Origin: Pirellulales bacterium
GTDB taxonomy: Bacteria > Planctomycetota > Planctomycetia > Pirellulales > Thermoguttaceae
Direction: 5' to 3'
Length of the DNA: 45,327 nucleotides
Assembly: GCA_016936015.1 (NCBI GenBank)
Contig: JAFGPV010000137.1
Location: forward strand, 1 to 45,327
This document shows, one piece after another, positions 23,688 to 31,994 of the stretch (the first letter of the stretch is position 1; every line of letters begins with the position of its first letter). Below the pieces are notes generated by a model, which worked only from the letters and a program-made list of their open reading frames with translations, was not told the origin of the DNA and did no database searches. Position numbers and translations under genes: made by a program.

Positions 23688-24014
23688 ATGGCCCTATTGC
23701 CTTGTCCCTACATCGGTACGGAAGTAGAATTGAGCGAAGAACGAGAAGGCCATATCCGCAGGCACCATCCGGATTTACTTCCCGAACATCGAAAGCAACT
23801 TATTGAAACAGTTGCTGATCCCGACTCGGTTCGTCGGAGTTCTCGGGTGGGAAATGCAAAATTGTTTGCGAAATGGTTCGATGATCTCCGGAGTGGGAAA
23901 TACGTGATCGTAGTCATTGTGAATGATCCAGGGAGGGGAACTCCTCCGTGGATCATCACCGCCTATTCATCTCACAAGCTTAAAGAGGGAGAAATCGAAT
24001 GGGAGAAAAACTGA
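23688..24014 (+). CDS. Small toxin-like protein (PBECR/RelE-like nuclease family suspected)
   Basis: A 108-residue protein: 'LSEEREGHIRRHHPDLLPEHRKQLIETVADPDSVRRSSRVGNAKLFAKWFDDLRSGKYVIVVIVNDPGRGTPPWIITAYSSHKLKEGEIEWEKN'. The arrangement 'E...HI..rHP.l......l..tv..Pd.v.......l......k...vvv......w.vTay' matches small BECR-fold (barnase/EndoU/colicin/RelE-like) putative RNases found in mobile regions. GAGGGAG lies nine bases upstream of the ATG. The next gene overlaps its end by 16 bases, which is typical of toxin-antitoxin pairs. The DNA here is less GC-rich than its surroundings, compatible with transfer. Confidence 0.55.
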   Translation: MALLPCPYIGTEVELSEEREGHIRRHHPDLLPEHRKQLIETVADPDSVRRSSRVGNAKLFAKWFDDLRSGKYVIVVIVNDPGRGTPPWIITAYSSHKLKEGEIEWEKN

Positions 24015-24235
24015 AATTCGAATATGACCGCGAAGCGGATATTCTTTATATCAGCAAACACCCGCCTTACGCGGAACAGGAATCCACAGAACTGGGCGAC
24101 GAAGTCATCGCCCGACTGAATCCCAACACCGGTGAAGTGGAAAGCCTGGAAGTTCTCTTTTTCTCAACACGTTTGTTGAGAAACAATCTCTTTGAATTGC
24201 CCATCACTACTGAGATGCATTTGGTTGCCGGATAA
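23999..24235 (+). CDS. DUF2283 protein, probable antitoxin partner
   Basis: A 78-residue protein: 'MGEKLKFEYDREADILYISKHPPYAEQESTELGDEVIARLNPNTGEVESLEVLFFSTRLLR'. 'i.yD.eaDvLYi........e..elgd.vi...d..tg.vvGlEIl..s' is DUF2283. It overlaps the preceding toxin-like gene by 16 bases and so is translationally coupled to it. DUF2283 proteins are often partners of small toxins; this is inferred from position and family. Confidence 0.8.
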   Translation: MGEKLKFEYDREADILYISKHPPYAEQESTELGDEVIARLNPNTGEVESLEVLFFSTRLLRNNLFELPITTEMHLVAG

Positions 24236-24284
24236 TTGTGCTCCGCTTGATAGAGCGCTGCTTCAGAACATTTGTTATTCATTG

Positions 24285-24845
24285 TCACACTTCCTCGCCC
24301 TTCGCCAACAACACGGCCTTCGCCCACCGCACCCGCGGCCGCTCGACAATCCGAAAACCAACTTCCTCGGCAACGGCCGTCTCCCGGGCAAACGCTCTCT
24401 TGGAAACGTGCAACGGCGGCTCGGCCAGCAATAGTTTTCCGCCTGATTTCAGTAAACGAAATATCTCGCCCAGCATCCGATCTTGATCGGGCACCTCGTG
24501 CAGCATGGCGAAGACCAGCGCGAAATCCGCCTCGGCTTCGACCCCCAGCCGGTCCTTTTCGCAATGGTGGAACTGGATCCGCTCGACAACCCCCGCCTTG
24601 GTCGCCCGCCGCCGCACAATTTCGAGCATCTGCGGCTGAAGGTCCACGGCAATCACTTTCCCCTCAGCTCCGACCATCCGGGCCATGGGAATCGAGAACC
24701 ACCCCACCCCACACCCGAGGTCAATAACCGTCATCCCCGGCTCAACATACGGCCCCACAATCTTCTGCGGATCGTGCAACAGCCGGCGAAACGGCGTATC
24801 GATCGTCAGTGCGGCAGCCCACCAGGGGCAAACGTGCGGGGCCAT
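24285..24845 (-). CDS. Class I SAM-dependent methyltransferase
   Basis: The 186-residue product has motif I 'VIDLGCGVGWFSIPMAR' (about residues 40-56), motif II 'VIAVDLQPQMLEIVRR', and motif IV 'ADFALVFAMLHEVPDQDRMLGEIFRLLKSGGKLLLAEP', the methyltransferase-11 or UbiE-like order. N-terminal 'WWAAALTIDTPFRRLLHDPQKI' is common in small stand-alone enzymes. Substrate unknown. GAGGAA precedes ATG 24845. It is convergent with the DUF2283 gene (50 bases between stops). Confidence 0.8.
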   Translation of the reverse strand: MAPHVCPWWAAALTIDTPFRRLLHDPQKIVGPYVEPGMTVIDLGCGVGWFSIPMARMVGAEGKVIAVDLQPQMLEIVRRRATKAGVVERIQFHHCEKDRLGVEAEADFALVFAMLHEVPDQDRMLGEIFRLLKSGGKLLLAEPPLHVSKRAFARETAVAEEVGFRIVERPRVRWAKAVLLAKGEEV

Positions 24846-24867
24846 GGTATTCCTCGGGGCTTATCTG

Positions 24868-24891
24868 GTTCCCAAACTCCAGTTTGGGAAC
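24868..24891. repeat. Short palindrome GTTCCCAAACT/AGTTTGGGAAC
   Basis: Eleven bases at 24868-24878 are inverted at 24881-24891 with a two-base loop. It lies in the leader of the methyltransferase gene and just after the end of the lipoprotein gene on the same strand; a terminator or REP-like site is possible. Confidence 0.5.
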
Positions 24892-24934
24892 GAGATTTAA
24901 GGGTAATATTAACGAGACCTCGAAGTTCATATTT

Positions 24935-25432
24935 TCAATTATTCGCGACCTTTCTATAGAACCTGATTTCGCCCGTTTCAAGAAGAACCACCGCCTCTGA
25001 AAACAAAGGCTGCATTTTCCAGTGCAATCCTCCTGAGAATAGATAGAAATTGACGCCCTCGGAGTTGGTGTATACCGCCATGTATTTTGGGGGATCTCCC
25101 ATGTTCAAGTGAGTCCCGAAATAATATGCCGCAGCCAAGGGATTCTTGAGATCTGGTTTCTCCTTGGGTGCTTCGCCTGGTTTTGCTTCCTCAACAATCA
25201 CCTGGCACTGTTTGGTTGGGAGCGAAATAAGCTGAAGGCGGCTCATGAAGCCCTCCGGCGTTTTGCCGTCTGGCCATGGTAGAATATTCAAGTTTCTTTG
25301 TGGGATACGGCCCTTGTTTCTGGGGTTTGTTGTGCCTGTTCCTGAAACTCGTTGCGCTTGCTGTGCAGGACGGCAGGAAGCCAGACAGAGCAAAGCAATC
25401 AATAATGTAGCTGTTGTTAATTTCTTATTCAT
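24935..25432 (-). CDS. Putative lipoprotein of unknown function
   Basis: The 165-residue product begins MNKKLTTATLLIALLCLASC, a lipoprotein signal with lipobox LASC (Cys20). The rest is polar, with 'LQLISLPTKQCQVIVEE' and 'KYMAVYTNSEGVNFYLFSGGLHW' as readable blocks but no known domain. It is likely attached to a membrane outside the cytoplasm. Start at 25432 is preferred over 25444 as the signal begins there. The base composition is more AT-rich than in the neighbouring genes. Confidence 0.6.
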   Translation of the reverse strand: MNKKLTTATLLIALLCLASCRPAQQAQRVSGTGTTNPRNKGRIPQRNLNILPWPDGKTPEGFMSRLQLISLPTKQCQVIVEEAKPGEAPKEKPDLKNPLAAAYYFGTHLNMGDPPKYMAVYTNSEGVNFYLFSGGLHWKMQPLFSEAVVLLETGEIRFYRKVANN

Positions 25433-25507
25433 TGTGGCCACCATTGGAGTGATTAGAATGGAGCAACCCCGATTAGAGATCCATGATATCCCGTTTTTCG
25501 ATTCTGC

Positions 25508-25801
25508 TCATTTAGGTGTCCGCTTTCCGTTCTCGTGGACCCACCCCTCTTTGTCATGTAGCTCTGCATGACAGTTTAAACAATACACGTCGCATTTGGC
25601 GACTTCAACCTCCAGTTTTGCACGCGCTATGCGCGTGAGGCGGACACCACTGATGCTAAATTCCTTTTTTTCTGGGTTCCGGTGATGGAAGCAAAGAGCC
25701 GAAATGGACTTGGAGTACTCGCAGGTACAGCACTTCCCACCTCGCATTATGAGAAGCTCTCGTTTGATCCGCTCTCGTCGTTGTTTTAGAGATTCGGGCA
25801 T
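25508..25801 (-). CDS. Small HNH-type zinc-binding nuclease-like protein
   Basis: A 97-residue protein: 'LLIMRGGKCCTCEYSKSISALCFHHRNPEKKEFSIS ... KCDVYCLNCHAELHDKEGW'. CxxC (C24/C27), HH39-40 with 'HHRNP', then CxNCHAELH (C74, C77, H78, H82) is the HNH pattern found in small phage and mobile-element endonucleases ('FHH.dP..K.f.........C.LlC.NCH.e.H'). Whether it cuts DNA is not known. Base composition is AT-rich relative to the window and it lies in an otherwise gene-poor stretch, so mobile origin is possible. Confidence 0.7.
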   Translation of the reverse strand: MPESLKQRRERIKRELLIMRGGKCCTCEYSKSISALCFHHRNPEKKEFSISGVRLTRIARAKLEVEVAKCDVYCLNCHAELHDKEGWVHENGKRTPK

Positions 25802-26244
25802 CTATCTTACCGGTGCCAACATTATTGATACGGTTTCTTCACAACACCTATGGGCCGTGAAAACGCGGTATAACACCCCATCGCCTGAAATGGCCCAATA
25901 TCTTGAATTGCGTACGATTAGGTTTGGTCGGCGTTAAAATACCGGCCGAAAGTTCATGCTTTTCCGACCGTCCCCTGAACCGTCTATCACAAGCGGCGTG
26001 CATGGAGAACTCTCCCCCACCTGACCTTGAGTACTGCATGATACCCAGTTCATCAGCATATCATGCCGCGCTTTCCTGTCAACGATCCCCTTGCGCGGGC
26101 TTTGCCCGCAACCCGCGGGGTGGCCCAAAACCGACCTTGCATTCCCGCCTTGCTTCACTATAATATACGCATGTTCATATAGACTGAATTTACATGTCGA
26201 TGCTGTGCCGGAAACAACCATATCCGCGGGCCGAAGGCCCTGCC
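25802..26244. other. Gene-poor stretch with palindromic debris
   Basis: No convincing gene. It contains CGCGGGCTTTGCCCGCAACCCGCG near 26097-26118 (short arms) and leads into the nested repeat at 26245. Frames that cross it follow the repeats and change strand or frame with them. Confidence 0.5.
26137..26164 (+). promoter_or_regulatory. Possible sigma-70-type promoter
   Basis: TTGCAT (26137-26142) and TATAAT (26159-26164) with a 16-base spacer. It would read into the nested repeat and then ppk2. A second lone TATAAT at 26584-26589 is closer to ppk2 but lacks a good -35 box. Confidence 0.3.
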
Positions 26245-26406
26245 ATTCTCCCAGCCCAGGGCAACGCCCTGGGGAATGAGAGGGGGCAAGATTCACTCGG
26301 CCCAACGGGTCAACCGTTCTCCGAGGCGAACGATTGGCCCGTTGGGCCGGAACATGGTTCCATTCGTTTCTCTTTTCTCCAGGGCGTTGCCCTGGTCTGG
26401 GAGAAT
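26245..26406. repeat. Nested inverted-repeat element (162 bp)
   Basis: The outer arm ATTCTCCCAGCCCAGGGCAA... (28 bases, 26245-26272) is inverted at 26379-26406 with one mismatch. Inside, CGGCCCAACGGG (26298-26309) is inverted at 26338-26349. Its design resembles 12825-13043, in which the CCCAGGG arm also appears. Confidence 0.7.
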
Positions 26407-26626
26407 AAATGCCCCGTTGGAGCAATCGGAAACCACGAAATCGACTGGAACCGCCATGACGGTGGCGGAATGAAGAGCATCCGCTCCATCGAAATCAAGA
26501 AAAGCCACCCGGCTGGGGACCCGACCGTGCATTTTTCAAATCTTGATGACCAACTCCCCCGACATGAATGCCTCCCCATAAACTATAATGTTGTAGCAAT
26601 GATCCACATAAAAGGAGAGCATCGCC

Positions 26627-27430
26627 ATGACCCAGCCCCTGACCGTCTCCCCCGGCAAAAAGATCCGTTTGAAAGACTTCGATCCCGGCGACACGGGCAA
26701 AATAAAAAACAAGGCCCAGACCCGGGCCGAACTGGAAAAAAACCTGGAAACGCTCAACGAACTGGGCTACCGGCTCTACGCCGAGAACCGCCGCGCGCTG
26801 CTCTTGGTCCTGCAAGGCATGGACACCGCGGGCAAGGACGGCACGATCCGGCACGTGATGCGGGGTTTCAATCCGCAGAGCTGCCAGATCACCTCGTTCA
26901 AGCAGCCGAGCCTCGAGGAGTTGGACCACGACTTCCTCTGGCGGATCGGCCGGGCGATGCCCCGCCGCGGCAACGTCGGCATCTTCAACCGCTCGCATTA
27001 CGAAGACGTGCTGGTCGTCCGCGTCCACAACCTGGTCCCCAAACAGGAATGGAAGACCCGCTACCAGCGGATCAATTTCTTTGAGAAAAACGCCGTCGAC
27101 GGCGGAACGACGCTGGTGAAAATCTTCCTGCACATCAGCAAGGACGAGCAACGCCGCCGCCTGCAGAGCCGGCTGGACAACAAGACCAAACGCTGGAAGT
27201 TCCGCAAAGACGACCTCGCCGAACGGGAATATTGGAACGACTACCAACGGGCCTACGAAGACGCCCTGACGCTGTGCAACACCGCCTACGCCCCGTGGTA
27301 CATTGTCCCCGCCGACAAAAAGTGGTATCGTAACCTGGTCATCAGCCGCCTGCTCTGTAAGATCCTCAAGCAGATGAACCCCCGCTTCCCCCCGGCCGAA
27401 AAAGGATTGAAAGGACTGAAGGTCAAATGA
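26627..27430 (+). CDS. ppk2: Polyphosphate kinase 2 (PPK2) family
   Basis: The 267-residue product has Walker A GMDTAGKDG (residues 64-72), the PPK2 marker 'GFNPQSCQITSFKQPS', 'HDFLWR' and Walker B 'IFNRSHYEDVL' (about 119-129). PPK2 enzymes transfer phosphate between polyphosphate and nucleotides; single-domain members of this length make NDP or NTP from polyphosphate. Which class applies is not decided here. AAGGAG is placed nine bases before the ATG and TATAAT lies at 26584-26589. Its stop overlaps the next start in ATGA (27427-27430), so ppk2 and the ROK fusion are translated together, suggesting joint work in sugar phosphorylation with polyphosphate or nucleotide supply. Confidence 0.9.
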   Translation: MTQPLTVSPGKKIRLKDFDPGDTGKIKNKAQTRAELEKNLETLNELGYRLYAENRRALLLVLQGMDTAGKDGTIRHVMRGFNPQSCQITSFKQPSLEELDHDFLWRIGRAMPRRGNVGIFNRSHYEDVLVVRVHNLVPKQEWKTRYQRINFFEKNAVDGGTTLVKIFLHISKDEQRRRLQSRLDNKTKRWKFRKDDLAEREYWNDYQRAYEDALTLCNTAYAPWYIVPADKKWYRNLVISRLLCKILKQMNPRFPPAEKGLKGLKVK

Positions 27431-28812
27431 AATCGAACAACGGAAAAGACTCCAAGCGGCTCTACGTCGGGGTGGACATCGGGGGGACGAAGATCCAAGG
27501 CTCGCTGGTCCGCGAGTCGGGCGAGATTCTCTGCCGCGAGAAGCAGGCCACGCCCCGGGAGGGCGGGCCGGAAGTCGTCCTGGCGATCATCGAAAAGGTG
27601 ATCGACGGCGCCCTGAAAAAGGGCGGCGTGGACGTCGGCGACCTCTCGGCCGTGGGCATCGCCGTGCCCGGCGTGGTCGATCCCGACCGGGGATTCGTCG
27701 TCGTCGCCCCCAACATGCGGCTGACGGGCGTCGCCCTGGGCGCCCATCTCGAAGCCCGATATAAAATTCCCATCGTTCTGGGCAACGACGGCAACCTCGG
27801 GGCGCTGGGCGAGGCCTGGCTCGGCTCCGCCCGGAAGTCCAAGAGCGCCCTGTACATCTGCGTGGGGACCGGCATCGGCAGCGGCCTGGTGCTCAAGGGG
27901 AAGCTGTGGCGGGGCGACCGCGAGTCGGCCGGCGAGATCGGCCACATGATCATGCAGCCCGGCGGGCCGCGGTGCGGCTGTGGGAACCACGGCTGCCTCG
28001 AAGCCCTGGCCAGCCGCACCGCCATCGAACGCGACCTCCGCCAGCAGGTGGTCGCCGGTCGCACGAGCGTCATCACCGAACTGACCGGCGGCAACCTCGA
28101 CGTGATCCGCAGCGGGATGATCCGCAAGGCGCTCGAGGTGCAGGACGAACTGGTCACCGAGGTCGTCCGCCGGGCCTCCGAGTTCCTGGGCTACGCCTGC
28201 CTGAACGTCCGGCACCTGATCGATCCCGAGGTCCTGGTCCTCGGCGGCGGCGTGATCATGGCGTGCAGCGATTACATCATGCCGATCATCGAGAACATCG
28301 TCGGCCAGGACCCGCTGGCCGGCGCCCGCGACGGCGGCAAGATCCTCGTCTCCGCGCTGGGCGACGACGCCGTGGTCCTAGGCGCGGTGGCCGCCGCCCG
28401 CCGACTCGTCGGCCGGAATCCCTTCAAGAAGCGGTTCCGCATCCAGCCGAAATACCCCCAGATCACCCGCTACCGCTTCGGTGAAATCACCGTCGCCCGC
28501 AAGAGCTACACCCACGACGTCTACATCCCCGTCAGCGGCAAGGTGAAAAAACGCAGAGTGCCGCAGGACGCGGAGGCCGCCGGCTCGAAACACGTCGTCG
28601 GCGCGGCGGAGCTGGAAAAAGTTTGCAAGGGCGGTCCGGAGGTCCTCTTCGTGGCCGCGGGCAAGTCGGGCCTGGTCGAGCTGACCGACGAGGCCCGCCG
28701 CTATCTCGCCCATCGCTCGATCCGGCTGGAAATCCACCCCGCCGCCAAGGCGATCGAGGGCTACAACAAGTCGAAGCAGCGCAAGGCCCTGCTGGCCCAT
28801 CTGACCTGCTGA
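27427..28812 (+). CDS. ROK-family sugar kinase fused to an Mth938-like domain
   Basis: The first ~330 residues are a ROK kinase: ATP loop DIGGTK (17-22), 'GNDGNLGALGEAWLG', 'GTGIGSGLV', 'GEIGHM', and the zinc motif CGCGNHGCLE (about 183-192). Such enzymes phosphorylate glucose or related sugars. The last ~115 residues (from about 343: 'ITRYRFGEITVARKSYTHDVYIPVSGKVKKRR ... GPEVLFVAAGKSGLVELTDEARRYL ... KAIEGYNK') match the Mth938/NDUFAF3/AAMDC-like domain, usually a separate protein of about 110-130 residues. The frame is continuous, with no stop or shift at the joint. It overlaps ppk2 by four bases. The fusion is uncommon as far as I know; the role of the second domain is unknown. Confidence 0.85.
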   Translation: MKSNNGKDSKRLYVGVDIGGTKIQGSLVRESGEILCREKQATPREGGPEVVLAIIEKVIDGALKKGGVDVGDLSAVGIAVPGVVDPDRGFVVVAPNMRLTGVALGAHLEARYKIPIVLGNDGNLGALGEAWLGSARKSKSALYICVGTGIGSGLVLKGKLWRGDRESAGEIGHMIMQPGGPRCGCGNHGCLEALASRTAIERDLRQQVVAGRTSVITELTGGNLDVIRSGMIRKALEVQDELVTEVVRRASEFLGYACLNVRHLIDPEVLVLGGGVIMACSDYIMPIIENIVGQDPLAGARDGGKILVSALGDDAVVLGAVAAARRLVGRNPFKKRFRIQPKYPQITRYRFGEITVARKSYTHDVYIPVSGKVKKRRVPQDAEAAGSKHVVGAAELEKVCKGGPEVLFVAAGKSGLVELTDEARRYLAHRSIRLEIHPAAKAIEGYNKSKQRKALLAHLTC

Positions 28813-28972
28813 GAATCGGAAAAATATTTTGACGAACCCCCGAAGGACAGGATCGTGGTGCATTAACAACGCATGAAAATCCCGATCCGGGGTTATTGAC
28901 TCCCCCTCACGGCCGGATCAAAATGGAGGGAAATTTTAGGTTTTCTTTCCGCCTTCTTTCTGCGAGGCCGAC

Positions 28973-29539
28973 ATGCCAACCGAAACTCCCCCGGGACCTT
29001 CTCCCCCGAAAAATCCTCCCGCTTCCGTCGCCCCTCCCCGCAGACCGGTGCCGGCGGCAAGAGAAAAAGAACTTGGCTTGGCCAGATGGATCTTGATTGC
29101 GACGGGAATTCTCTGGCTGGGGATTAACGGGGCTTTATTCACTCAGATCGAGAGCGACGCCCAACGCCTGGTCCAAGAAAAAGTTGCCGAATTCGAGAAG
29201 TCGGGCATACCCTACGATCCCGATTCGCCGGCCCAGTACCAGGCCACGCTGACGCGCCATTTTACCATCGTGCTCGGCGGCTCGGCCGCCTTGGGAATCG
29301 CCCTGATCGTCTTCGGCGTCTTCGTGAAGTTCTTTCCGGTTCCCTGCACGGTATCCGGTTTGTTGTTATGCATCATCGCCACGGTGGCGTATTATCGCTA
29401 TTCTCCCGAGATGACCACCTGGAACTGGACGTGGAAAATCTTCACCATCCTCGCCTTGCTCCTGGCGATTTATGCGGTCCTTGCTTCGCCGAAAGCCCAA
29501 AAACCGCCTCAAAAGCGGGCCATTTTTATCCCCCGCTGA
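28973..29539 (+). CDS. Membrane protein of unknown function
   Basis: The 188-residue product has a Pro-rich cytoplasmic N-terminus (about 33 residues), then four hydrophobic spans: 'WILIATGILWLGINGALF', 'IVLGGSAALGIALIVFGVFV', 'TVSGLLLCIIATVAYY' and 'IFTILALLLAIYAVLA'. Between spans 1 and 2 a charged helix ('DAQRLVQEKVAEFEKSG') is predicted to face outside. GCGAGG lies five bases upstream. Convergent with purF. Not recognised as a family. Confidence 0.65.
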   Translation: MPTETPPGPSPPKNPPASVAPPRRPVPAAREKELGLARWILIATGILWLGINGALFTQIESDAQRLVQEKVAEFEKSGIPYDPDSPAQYQATLTRHFTIVLGGSAALGIALIVFGVFVKFFPVPCTVSGLLLCIIATVAYYRYSPEMTTWNWTWKIFTILALLLAIYAVLASPKAQKPPQKRAIFIPR

Positions 29540-29576
29540 ACGGCAGGAAGGGCCGGCCCTTGCTATCACGTTCAGA

Positions 29577-31157
29577 CTACGGCCTGCCGCCTACGGATAA
29601 ATCATAGGTCCGGCCGTCGATTTTCTTGCGGAAGTTTTCCACGGCGATCTGGGCCAGTTTCCGGCCGAAGGGAGTGGGATACTCGCCGGTGATGCACGCC
29701 CGGCAGAGGTCGGAAGCGTCCAGTCCGATCGCTCGGGCGACGGACTCGATGGGGAGATAGCGGAGGGTGTCGGCGCCCATTTCGGCGGCCATTTCGGCCT
29801 CGATGTCGGCGGTCAGCGGGCCGCCCTGGAGGAATTTCGGGGCGTACAACTCGCTGACGGTGGACATGTCGATGCCGTAGAAGCAGGGGGAGATGATCGG
29901 CGGACAGGCCACCCGGACGTGGATCTCCCGGGGCCGGCCGAGGCTACGGATCCGCTCGAGCAGCACCCGCAAGGTAGTTCCCCGGACGATGGAGTCCTCG
30001 ACCAGGAAGAGCCGTTTGCCCTCGAGCACTTCGCGGAGCGGGGTGAATTTGGTTTCGGCCTTCCGCCGCCGGTCGAGCCGGCCTTCGATAAAGGTCCGGC
30101 CGCTGTAGCGGTTGCGGATTAGCCCTTCAACGCAGGGGATTTTCAGCTCGTAGGCCATGGCGTCGGCGGCGGCCTTGCTGGTATCCGGGACGGGGACCAC
30201 GACGGCGTCCTCGTCCAGGGGAAGCCGTTCAAGGCGAGCCAGTTCCGTCCCGAGGGCCTTGCGGGCCAGGTACACGCTCCGCCCGTCGATGGTGCTGGCG
30301 ACGTTGGCGAAATAGATCCATTCGAAGAAGCAATGGGCGTGGCCCGGATTTTGGGTGAACGGTTGGATCGAGAACTCCCCGTCGGCAATGACAACGGCGT
30401 AGCCCGGCGGCACCGGCTTGATCCGCTCCGCCGGGAATCCGATGTTCAACAGGGCGACGCTCTCGCTGGCGGCAGCAAACAGCGCGCCGTCGAAGGCGTA
30501 GCAGAGGGGCTTGATCCCCAGGGGATCCCGCACTACGCCCATGTTCCCCAAGGCGTCGAGAAACACCAGGCTGTACGCCCCGTCAAACTTATGGGCCAGT
30601 TGCCGGAAGACCTGGAGCACCGGCACGGGCCGCTCGGAGGAGAGGGCCTGGCTGATCTGGTGCATGATGACTTCGGTGTCGGTTTCCCGGGCGAGGTGGT
30701 TGTCGTCGTTGTCGAGCAGCTCCTTGCGGAGTTCCAGGTAATTGGCCAACTGGCCGTTGAAGGCAAAACTAAACCACTTGTGCTTTTTGATGTGGTGCCG
30801 CTCGAAGGGCTGGGCGTAGCTGCGGTCGTCCAGTCCGCAGGTGGCGTAGCGGACGTGCCCGATCGCCGCCGGGCCGACGTATTCCCGCATCACCCCCTCG
30901 AACTCGCGGCGGTGGCTGAGCCGGAAGACCTCGCTGACGCTGCCGACGTTCTTGTGGGTGTCGATCAACTGGTTGCGCAGGGGATTGAACGTCGTCATCC
31001 CCGCGGCCAGTTGGCCTCGGTTCTGGATGTCCAGCAACATCCGGGGAATAAGCCGGGAGACCTCGTCGGGCCCCTGCTCGGGAGAGAGCGAATTGGCCGA
31101 CCTCCCTGGCAGGTGGTAGACCGCCGCCACGCCGCATTCCTCGTGGAGATCACTCAT
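29577..31157 (-). CDS. purF: Amidophosphoribosyltransferase
   Basis: The 526-residue product is PurF, first enzyme of purine synthesis: PRPP plus glutamine gives phosphoribosylamine. The N-terminal part is the Ntn glutaminase, whose catalytic Cys (C8 here, in '[10 protein letters not shown]') is exposed when a short propeptide is removed. The second part has the PRPP-binding loop '[17 protein letters not shown]' and the C-terminal '[16 protein letters not shown]'. In Bacillus-type PurF cysteines in these regions hold an iron-sulfur cluster. GGGAGGG precedes the start. The promoter region is shared with the divergent gene at 31376. Confidence 0.92.
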   Translation of the reverse strand: MSDLHEECGVAAVYHLPGRSANSLSPEQGPDEVSRLIPRMLLDIQNRGQLAAGMTTFNPLRNQLIDTHKNVGSVSEVFRLSHRREFEGVMREYVGPAAIGHVRYATCGLDDRSYAQPFERHHIKKHKWFSFAFNGQLANYLELRKELLDNDDNHLARETDTEVIMHQISQALSSERPVPVLQVFRQLAHKFDGAYSLVFLDALGNMGVVRDPLGIKPLCYAFDGALFAAASESVALLNIGFPAERIKPVPPGYAVVIADGEFSIQPFTQNPGHAHCFFEWIYFANVASTIDGRSVYLARKALGTELARLERLPLDEDAVVVPVPDTSKAAADAMAYELKIPCVEGLIRNRYSGRTFIEGRLDRRRKAETKFTPLREVLEGKRLFLVEDSIVRGTTLRVLLERIRSLGRPREIHVRVACPPIISPCFYGIDMSTVSELYAPKFLQGGPLTADIEAEMAAEMGADTLRYLPIESVARAIGLDASDLCRACITGEYPTPFGRKLAQIAVENFRKKIDGRTYDLSVGGRP

Positions 31158-31294
31158 GGTTTTCCCTCCCGCCTTCCTGGCCGTTGTTCCCCGTTCATTT
31201 TATGCCGCATCGAAATCGTACACAAGCGACCGGAATGGAGGGAGACGGAGGTGGAATTGGCGGTTCACGAGAATGAAAAGCTATTAAAAATCAC

Positions 31295-31323
31295 TTGACT
31301 ATGTCTTTAATAATTGGGATAAT
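31295..31323 (+). promoter_or_regulatory. Strong sigma-70-type promoter
   Basis: TTGACT (31295-31300), 17 bases, then GATAAT (31318-31323). Only one mismatch to consensus in each box. Transcription would start near 31330 and read the Cys-rich gene at 31376 and perhaps the DUF1559 gene beyond. Confidence 0.6.
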
Positions 31324-31375
31324 AGTTCTAATTATGCGGGCTTTATCAAGTCTCGATCGTGGAAGGTGACCGCCG

Positions 31376-31777
31376 GTGTTGAAGAAGCGGCCTATTCGCG
31401 GATGGGGGTTTTTAGCCCTCTTCTCGATCATCACCGTGACGGGCGAGGCGCTGCACTTCTTGCCGGGCATGGGGCATTCGTGCACGGCACGGCATCACGG
31501 GGAAGGATGCTGCCACGTTCACGCCGCGACGGCCGCCGGATTGCACGCCGACCAACCCGCATGGTGCGCCGCGGACCGCGACGAGCAAGTCTCCTGCGAG
31601 AGCTGCCCGCTCTGCCAGTATTTCTCCCAGGCAAAAAACCTGCAAATTGTCGGCGACTGCGGGTGTGAACCGCGGCTGCTGTACACGCAGTGCCTTGCGC
31701 TGCCGCCGATCTTCTTTTGGGAATCTCCCTCGGCCTATCAATCGCGTGGGCCGCCGGCCGCTCTCTGGATTTCCTGA
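31376..31777 (+). CDS. Cys/His-rich exported protein of unknown function
   Basis: A 133-residue protein starting with GTG at 31376 (GGAAGG nine bases before). The first 28 residues are a signal peptide or span (RPIRGWGFLALFSIITVTGEALHFL). Then come 'HSCTARHHGEGCCHVH' and 'CESCPLCQYFSQAKNL', several Cys/His groups that could bind metal. It recalls DUF2946-like small exported proteins only loosely ('CPLC..f'). It lies 38 bases behind the promoter at 31295 and 217 bases before the DUF1559 gene. Confidence 0.6.
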   Translation: MLKKRPIRGWGFLALFSIITVTGEALHFLPGMGHSCTARHHGEGCCHVHAATAAGLHADQPAWCAADRDEQVSCESCPLCQYFSQAKNLQIVGDCGCEPRLLYTQCLALPPIFFWESPSAYQSRGPPAALWIS

Positions 31778-31994
31778 TTTGCTGCACCTGGGCGTCGGTC
31801 GTTGATCATCGGTCGAGGATCGGAGTGCGGCTATCGATGTTCGAACAGCGCGTTCTGTATGTCTTGTGTTTCAAATGGTCAAGGTTGTGAAGCGTCGACC
31901 ATAACGCCGGTCGCAAGCGACCGGGCTAAACAACGAACATGCCTTGATCAAACCGATATTCATTCTCGCTTTGAATTTATACAGGGATTTTCAT

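Noticed and set aside
26194-27084. A plus-strand frame across the nested repeat and the start of ppk2
   Set aside because: Its first half translates inverted repeats and its second half is ppk2 in a wrong frame.
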